Positions 60,009 to 64,000 of a stretch of DNA of 64,000 bases are shown here, piece after piece. The position numbers and the translations under genes are program-made. Under the pieces are notes generated by a model. The model searched no databases. It saw only the letters and a list, made by a program, of their open reading frames with translations, and had not been told where the DNA came from. How positions within the stretch are numbered: position 1 is the stretch's first letter; every line of letters starts with the position of its first letter. Source of the DNA: Paenimyroides ummariense (GTDB lineage: Bacteria; Bacteroidota; Bacteroidia; Flavobacteriales; Flavobacteriaceae); contig NZ_FOVI01000001.1 in assembly GCF_900115115.1 (NCBI RefSeq), forward strand, positions 186,001-250,000. The letters are read 5' to 3'.

Positions 60009-60374
60009 ATGCAATCAAATCAGTTAGATTTAATTCCAATCCTTATGCAGCTTGGGCTGGCGGCGGGTTTTGTTTTTGTAACCATTATAGTTTCAGGTTT
60101 TTTAGGTCCAAAAAAAGCATCAAAAAATAAAGACGTAAACTTTGAATGTGGTATAGAATCGTTCGGTAATGCCCGTGTTCCCTTCAATGTTCGCTACTTT
60201 TTAGTGGCAATTCTCTTTGTTTTGTTCGATGTAGAGGTTATTTTTATGTACCCTTGGGCAGTAAATTTCATGGAACTAGGTTGGGAAGGCTTATACAAAA
60301 TGGGCATTTTTATGTTCCTTTTAATTGTAGGCTTACTATACGAGTTTAAGAAAAAAGGATTAGAGTTTGAATAA
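60009..60374 (+). CDS. nuoA: NADH-quinone oxidoreductase subunit A
   Basis: The 121-residue membrane protein has three TM helices and the NuoA core [42 protein letters not shown], including the conserved Cys loop (near C47) and the acidic FDVE cluster. It is a proton-channel-side membrane subunit of complex I and the first gene of the operon. Confidence 0.97.
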   Translation: MQSNQLDLIPILMQLGLAAGFVFVTIIVSGFLGPKKASKNKDVNFECGIESFGNARVPFNVRYFLVAILFVLFDVEVIFMYPWAVNFMELGWEGLYKMGIFMFLLIVGLLYEFKKKGLEFE

Positions 60375-60388
60375 ATGCAGAATTAATT

Positions 60389-60940
60389 ATGAGTAATCCA
60401 TCAAACATAAAACAAGTTGCTCCGCCCGATGGTTTTTCTGGCGAAGGTTTTTTTGCAACAAAATTAAGTGAAGTTGTAGGTTTGGCTCGTGCCAATTCTA
60501 TGTGGCCATTACCATTTGCAACATCATGCTGCGGTATTGAATACATGGCAACAATGGCTGCTACTTACGATATAGGCAGGTTCGGATCAGAACGTATGAG
60601 TTTCTCTCCTCGCCAGGCAGATATGCTTTTGGTTATGGGAACCATCGCTAAAAAAATGGCTCCGATCTTACGCCAGGTGTACGAACAAATGGCAGAACCT
60701 AAATGGGTTATCGCCGTTGGTGCTTGCGCAAGTACAGGTGGTGTTTTTGACACGTATTCGGTTTTACAGGGTATCGATAAGGTAATTCCTGTTGATGTTT
60801 ATGTACCAGGTTGCCCTCCACGTCCCGAACAAATTTTAGACGGAATTTTAGAACTGCAGAACATCGTTAAAAACGAATCGGTTCGCCGTAGAAGCAGCGA
60901 TGAATATAAAGATTTATTAAACTCATATAACATTAAATAA
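60389..60940 (+). CDS. nuoB: NADH-quinone oxidoreductase subunit B
   Basis: The 183-residue protein holds the four ligands of cluster N2: C47 and C48 in TSCCGIEY, C113 in GACAST and C142 in GCPPRPE. It links the peripheral arm to the membrane. About 15 nt after nuoA. Confidence 0.98.
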   Translation: MSNPSNIKQVAPPDGFSGEGFFATKLSEVVGLARANSMWPLPFATSCCGIEYMATMAATYDIGRFGSERMSFSPRQADMLLVMGTIAKKMAPILRQVYEQMAEPKWVIAVGACASTGGVFDTYSVLQGIDKVIPVDVYVPGCPPRPEQILDGILELQNIVKNESVRRRSSDEYKDLLNSYNIK

Positions 60941-60941
60941 C

Positions 60942-61463
60942 ATGAGCTTAACAAACGAAATAATTCAGCAAACCTTAAGCCAGCAGTTTACTCCAAAAGT
61001 AGAAAACTTTCATATTCTGCACGATATGTTGGCGTTTGAAGTTAAAAAAGATGCATCGTTCGAAGTGATTAAATTCTTAAAAGAAGATCCTTCTATGAAC
61101 TTCAACTTTTTAACCGATGTTTGCGGAGTTCATTACCCAGATTACGAAGAAGACCGCCAGTTTTGTGTGGTGTATCACTTACACAATTGGTTTGATAATA
61201 TACGTGTTCGCGTAAAAGTATTTTTACCGGCAAACAATCCCGAAGCAGAAAGTATTGTTTCATTGTATCCTGCCGCTAACTGGCAAGAACGTGAAACTTA
61301 TGATTTCTACGGAATTGTATTTAAAAATCATCCGCAGTTAAAACGTATTTTAAATATGGATGAAATGGAATCTTTCCCACTTAGAAAAGAATTTCCTTTA
61401 GAAGATCAAGGTAGAACCGATAAAGACGACCGTTTCTTTGGTAGAACTGGTCCTAATTGTTAA
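60942..61463 (+). CDS. nuoC: NADH-quinone oxidoreductase subunit C
   Basis: The 173-residue protein has FLTDVCGVHYPD, FCVVYHLHN and NWQERETYDFYGI, with HPQLKRILNMDEMESFPLRKEFPLEDQGRTDKDDRFF near the end; this is the 30-kDa subunit of complex I. Separate from nuoD (no fusion). It starts 1 nt after nuoB. Confidence 0.97.
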   Translation: MSLTNEIIQQTLSQQFTPKVENFHILHDMLAFEVKKDASFEVIKFLKEDPSMNFNFLTDVCGVHYPDYEEDRQFCVVYHLHNWFDNIRVRVKVFLPANNPEAESIVSLYPAANWQERETYDFYGIVFKNHPQLKRILNMDEMESFPLRKEFPLEDQGRTDKDDRFFGRTGPNC

Positions 61464-61473
61464 TACGAAAACT

Positions 61474-62712
61474 ATGTCTGATTTATTATTAGTTCCGGAA
61501 AAACGATTTGAAAAACAAATCAAGGAAACAAAAGAAAAAGATGGTGTAGAATTATCTATTTTAAATTTAGGTCCTACACACCCGGCAACCCACGGAATTT
61601 TTCAAAACATTCTTTTAATGGATGGTGAAAAAATCATCGATGGCGAAGGAACCGTTGGATATATTCACCGTGCCTTTGAAAAAATTGCAGAAAACCGTCC
61701 GTTTTATCAAATCAACGTTTTAACCGATCGTTTAAACTACTGTTCATCACCTATCAATAATACCGGTTGGTGGATGACGGTTGAAAAAATGTTGGGTATC
61801 GAAATTCCAAAACGCGTACAATACATGCGTGTTATTATTATGGAATTAGCGCGTATTGCCGATCATATTATTTGTAGTTCTGTAATGGGTGTTGATACTG
61901 GCGCGCTTACAGGATTTTTATACGTAATGCAGTACCGCGAAAAAATCTACGAAATCTACGAAGAAATCTGTGGTGCACGTTTAACAACAAACATGGGAAG
62001 AATCGGTGGTTTTGAACGTGATTGGAGCGAAACGGCTTGGAGAAAAATCGATGAATTTTTAGCGGAATTCCCAGCTGTTTGGACAGAGTTTGAAAACATG
62101 CTGTCGCGTAACCGTATCTTTATGGATCGTACTATTGGCGCAGGTGCTATAGATGCCGATATGGCAATGGGTTATGGTTTCACAGGACCAAACTTACGTG
62201 CTGCCGGTGTTGATTACGATCTTCGTGTAGCACAGCCTTATTGTTCGTACGAAGATTTTGAATTTGATATTCCTGTAGGACAAAATGGCGATTGTTACGA
62301 TCGTTTTTGTGTGCGTAATGCAGAAGTTTGGGAAAGTATGAAAATCATTCGTCAGGCATTAGAAAAAATGCCGGCAGAAGGAGGATTTCATGCAGATGTT
62401 CCCGATTATTACCTTCCACCAAAAGAAGATGTTTACAACAACATGGAAGCCTTAATTTACCATTTCAAAATTGTTATGGGTGAAATTCCTGTACCTAATA
62501 CCGAAGTGTATCATGCAGTTGAAGGCGGAAACGGCGAATTAGGTTTTTACCTGATTACCAACGGTAGCCGCGTGCCTTACCGTTTACACTTCCGCAGACC
62601 TTGTTTTATTTATTACCAGGCATATAACGAAATTGTTAAAGGGCGCAGCTTGTCTGATGCTATTATTACCCTTTCAAGTATGAACGTTATTGCAGGCGAA
62701 TTAGATTGTTAA
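61474..62712 (+). CDS. nuoD: NADH-quinone oxidoreductase subunit D
   Basis: The 412-residue protein has LNLGPTHPATHGIFQ, GTVGYIHRAFEKI, and the conserved histidines of the quinone pocket, with CGARLTTNMGRIGG later and IPVPNTEVYHAVEGGNGELGFYLI near the end. It is the 49-kDa subunit that forms the quinone site with NuoB. The ATG at 61474 is used; the upstream in-frame ATG lies inside nuoC and adds non-family residues. Confidence 0.97.
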   Translation: MSDLLLVPEKRFEKQIKETKEKDGVELSILNLGPTHPATHGIFQNILLMDGEKIIDGEGTVGYIHRAFEKIAENRPFYQINVLTDRLNYCSSPINNTGWWMTVEKMLGIEIPKRVQYMRVIIMELARIADHIICSSVMGVDTGALTGFLYVMQYREKIYEIYEEICGARLTTNMGRIGGFERDWSETAWRKIDEFLAEFPAVWTEFENMLSRNRIFMDRTIGAGAIDADMAMGYGFTGPNLRAAGVDYDLRVAQPYCSYEDFEFDIPVGQNGDCYDRFCVRNAEVWESMKIIRQALEKMPAEGGFHADVPDYYLPPKEDVYNNMEALIYHFKIVMGEIPVPNTEVYHAVEGGNGELGFYLITNGSRVPYRLHFRRPCFIYYQAYNEIVKGRSLSDAIITLSSMNVIAGELDC

Positions 62713-62715
62713 CCT

Positions 62716-63249
62716 ATGGAAACATTACAACGATACCATCAAGATATTAACATAACTCCGGCGTTAACAGAACGTATCAACGAGTTAATTAGTCATTATC
62801 CCGAAGGAAGACAAAAATCGGCATTACTTCCCGTATTGCACGAATTGCAAGATGCACACGACAATTGGTTAAGTGTTGAATTGCAAAACAAAGCTGCCGA
62901 ATTTTTAAACATTACCCCTATCGAAGTTTACGAAGTGGTTACTTTTTACACCATGTTCAACCAAAAACCGGTAGGAAAATATATGTTGGAATTTTGTGTA
63001 ACATCTTGCTGTGCCATTAATAAAGCCGAAGATGTTATGGATTATGCCTGCGAAAAATTAGGCGTAAAACCAGGACAGGTAACAGCAGACGGATTGTTTT
63101 CTGTTGTTGGTGTACAATGTTTAGGTGCTTGTGGTTATGCGCCAATGTTACAGTTGGGCGATTTTTACCACGAACATTTAACCAAAGAAAAAGTGGATCA
63201 ATTGATTGAAGATTGCAAGGCTGATAAAGTGACTTTACACGATAAATAA
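62716..63249 (+). CDS. nuoE: NADH-quinone oxidoreductase subunit E
   Basis: The 177-residue protein is the 24-kDa thioredoxin-like subunit with [2Fe-2S] cluster N1a ligands C94 and C99 (CVTSCC) and C135 and C139 (CLGAC). It starts 3 nt after nuoD. Confidence 0.97.
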   Translation: METLQRYHQDINITPALTERINELISHYPEGRQKSALLPVLHELQDAHDNWLSVELQNKAAEFLNITPIEVYEVVTFYTMFNQKPVGKYMLEFCVTSCCAINKAEDVMDYACEKLGVKPGQVTADGLFSVVGVQCLGACGYAPMLQLGDFYHEHLTKEKVDQLIEDCKADKVTLHDK

Positions 63250-63267
63250 CATTTTAAAAGTAAAGTA

Positions 63268-63615
63268 ATGAATACAAAGCTAAAACACGAGCAAATACAA
63301 TACATTGAATTTCTTTCAAAGGATATTGTTAAAGCCAAGAATTTTTACACCGAATGTTTTGGCTGGAAATTCTCAGATTACGGAGAACATTATACAGCCT
63401 TTGAAGGAGATTATGTCGATGGTGGATTTACCACAGGCACCCCAATTAAAGGAACTATCTTAATCGTTCTTTATTCAAAAGATATTGAAGCAAGTAAAAA
63501 TAAAGTGATAAGTGCCGGCGGTACTATCGTAAAAGATATTTTCAGTTTTCCGGGCGGTAAACGTTTTCAATTTACAGATTTAGACGGCTATGAAATTGCC
63601 GTTTGGACGGAATAA
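63268..63615 (+). CDS. VOC family protein inserted in the nuo operon
   Basis: The 115-residue protein has a vicinal-oxygen-chelate fold: IQYIEFLSKDIVKAKNFYTECFGWKF, YTAFEGDYVDGGFTT, ILIVLYSKDIEASKNKVISAGG and RFQFTDLDGYEIAVW. Glu residues late in the sequence could chelate a metal. Substrate unknown; glyoxalase- or bleomycin-resistance-like families share this fold. It sits 18 nt after nuoE and 18 nt before nuoF, with the reading frame intact, so it is co-transcribed with complex I genes. Confidence 0.88.
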   Translation: MNTKLKHEQIQYIEFLSKDIVKAKNFYTECFGWKFSDYGEHYTAFEGDYVDGGFTTGTPIKGTILIVLYSKDIEASKNKVISAGGTIVKDIFSFPGGKRFQFTDLDGYEIAVWTE

Positions 63616-63633
63616 CTGACATACTGAAAAACT

Positions 63634-64000
63634 ATGGGACAAAAGATATTATTTGAAAAAATCCATATTCCGGGTATTAAAACGTACGATGTTTATCGTG
63701 AAAATGGTGGATATGCTTCTGTAGAAAAAGCATTGAAAATGAACCCCGACGATATTACCGAAGAAGTAAAAACTTCTGGTCTGCGTGGTCGTGGTGGTGC
63801 AGGTTTCCCTGTTGGTTTAAAGTGGAGCTTTATCGATAAAAAATCAGGAAATCCACGTCATTTGGTTTGTAATGCCGATGAATCTGAACCAGGTACGTTT
63901 AAAGATCGATATTTAATGGAATACATTCCGCATTTATTGATCGAAGGAATGATTACCTCGTCGTTTGCGTTAGGCGCAAACCTTTCGTATATCTACATTC
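63634..64000 (+). CDS. nuoF: NADH-quinone oxidoreductase subunit F, cut by the window edge
   Basis: About 122 codons are visible. [17 protein letters not shown] (NADH/FMN-binding Rossmann-like signature) and [18 protein letters not shown] identify the 51-kDa subunit that accepts electrons from NADH. The Cys ligands of cluster N3 lie beyond the window. Confidence 0.95.
   Translation, partial: MGQKILFEKIHIPGIKTYDVYRENGGYASVEKALKMNPDDITEEVKTSGLRGRGGAGFPVGLKWSFIDKKSGNPRHLVCNADESEPGTFKDRYLMEYIPHLLIEGMITSSFALGANLSYIYI

Overview
The window is a stretch of chromosome from an AT-rich member of the Bacteroidota, most likely family Flavobacteriaceae or a close relative. Evidence for this is the short primary sigma factor without region 1.1, promoter -7 elements of the form TAnnTTTG, the near absence of Shine-Dalgarno sequences, a TonB-dependent receptor with a carboxypeptidase-like N-terminal domain, an HYC_CC_PP family protein, and many small lipoproteins with an N-terminal MKK...C signal. 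No rRNA, tRNA, CRISPR array or prophage was seen.

Layout. 1-10.9 kb: a DUF695 protein cut by the window edge, lepA, a secreted unknown, an OsmC/pirin pair, a DinB-like protein, dusB, a DEAD-box helicase, an M48 protease and a cytochrome c lipoprotein. 11-26.3 kb: a heme-biosynthesis region. A leftward operon runs hemA-hemC-hemD-hemE-(RAYT transposase)-small unknown-hemF-DUF4421 protein-lipoprotein-hemB. Divergent from it is a rightward operon of an AraC-type regulator, hemH, a HemJ-like protein, an orphan NtrY-like sensor kinase and an enoyl-CoA hydratase. Together these cover glutamyl-tRNA to heme apart from hemL, which is not in the window. 26-41 kb: envelope and housekeeping genes (mtgA, DedA, S9 and C1 peptidases, MFS, MscS, HD hydrolase, acyl-ACP desaturase, plsC, bacilliredoxin, LD-carboxypeptidase, yraN, aspA). 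41-44.3 kb: a probable copper-handling cluster (HYC_CC_PP protein, TonB receptor, secreted HMA protein). 44.3-52.4 kb: a GAF protein, rpsO-pnp, two tandem secreted paralogues, rpoD, an ECF sigma factor with a membrane partner, and a cold-shock protein. 52.6-59.8 kb: a GH26 lipoprotein, a three-lipoprotein operon with two collagen-like members, and a LytTR regulator with a beta-propeller histidine kinase. 60-64 kb: the start of the nuo operon (nuoA-B-C-D-E, a VOC protein, then nuoF running off the edge).

The most unusual content is repetitive. A RAYT-type HUH transposase sits inside the hem operon between palindromic repeats. The same palindrome occurs as inverted doublets (REPIN-like) at 16.26, 16.71 and 38.08 kb, all with the same polarity. 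A second, unrelated inverted doublet built from GTCA...TCTCAT units sits in the loop of a terminator-like hairpin after dusB, with single relatives at 26.8 and 35.6 kb. A third perfect palindrome lies at 27.5 kb, and a GC-rich element with a 30-bp tandem repeat forms the leader of lepA. At least three palindromic repeat families therefore share 64 kb with one candidate mobilising enzyme.

All family assignments come from reading motifs. No database search was run.
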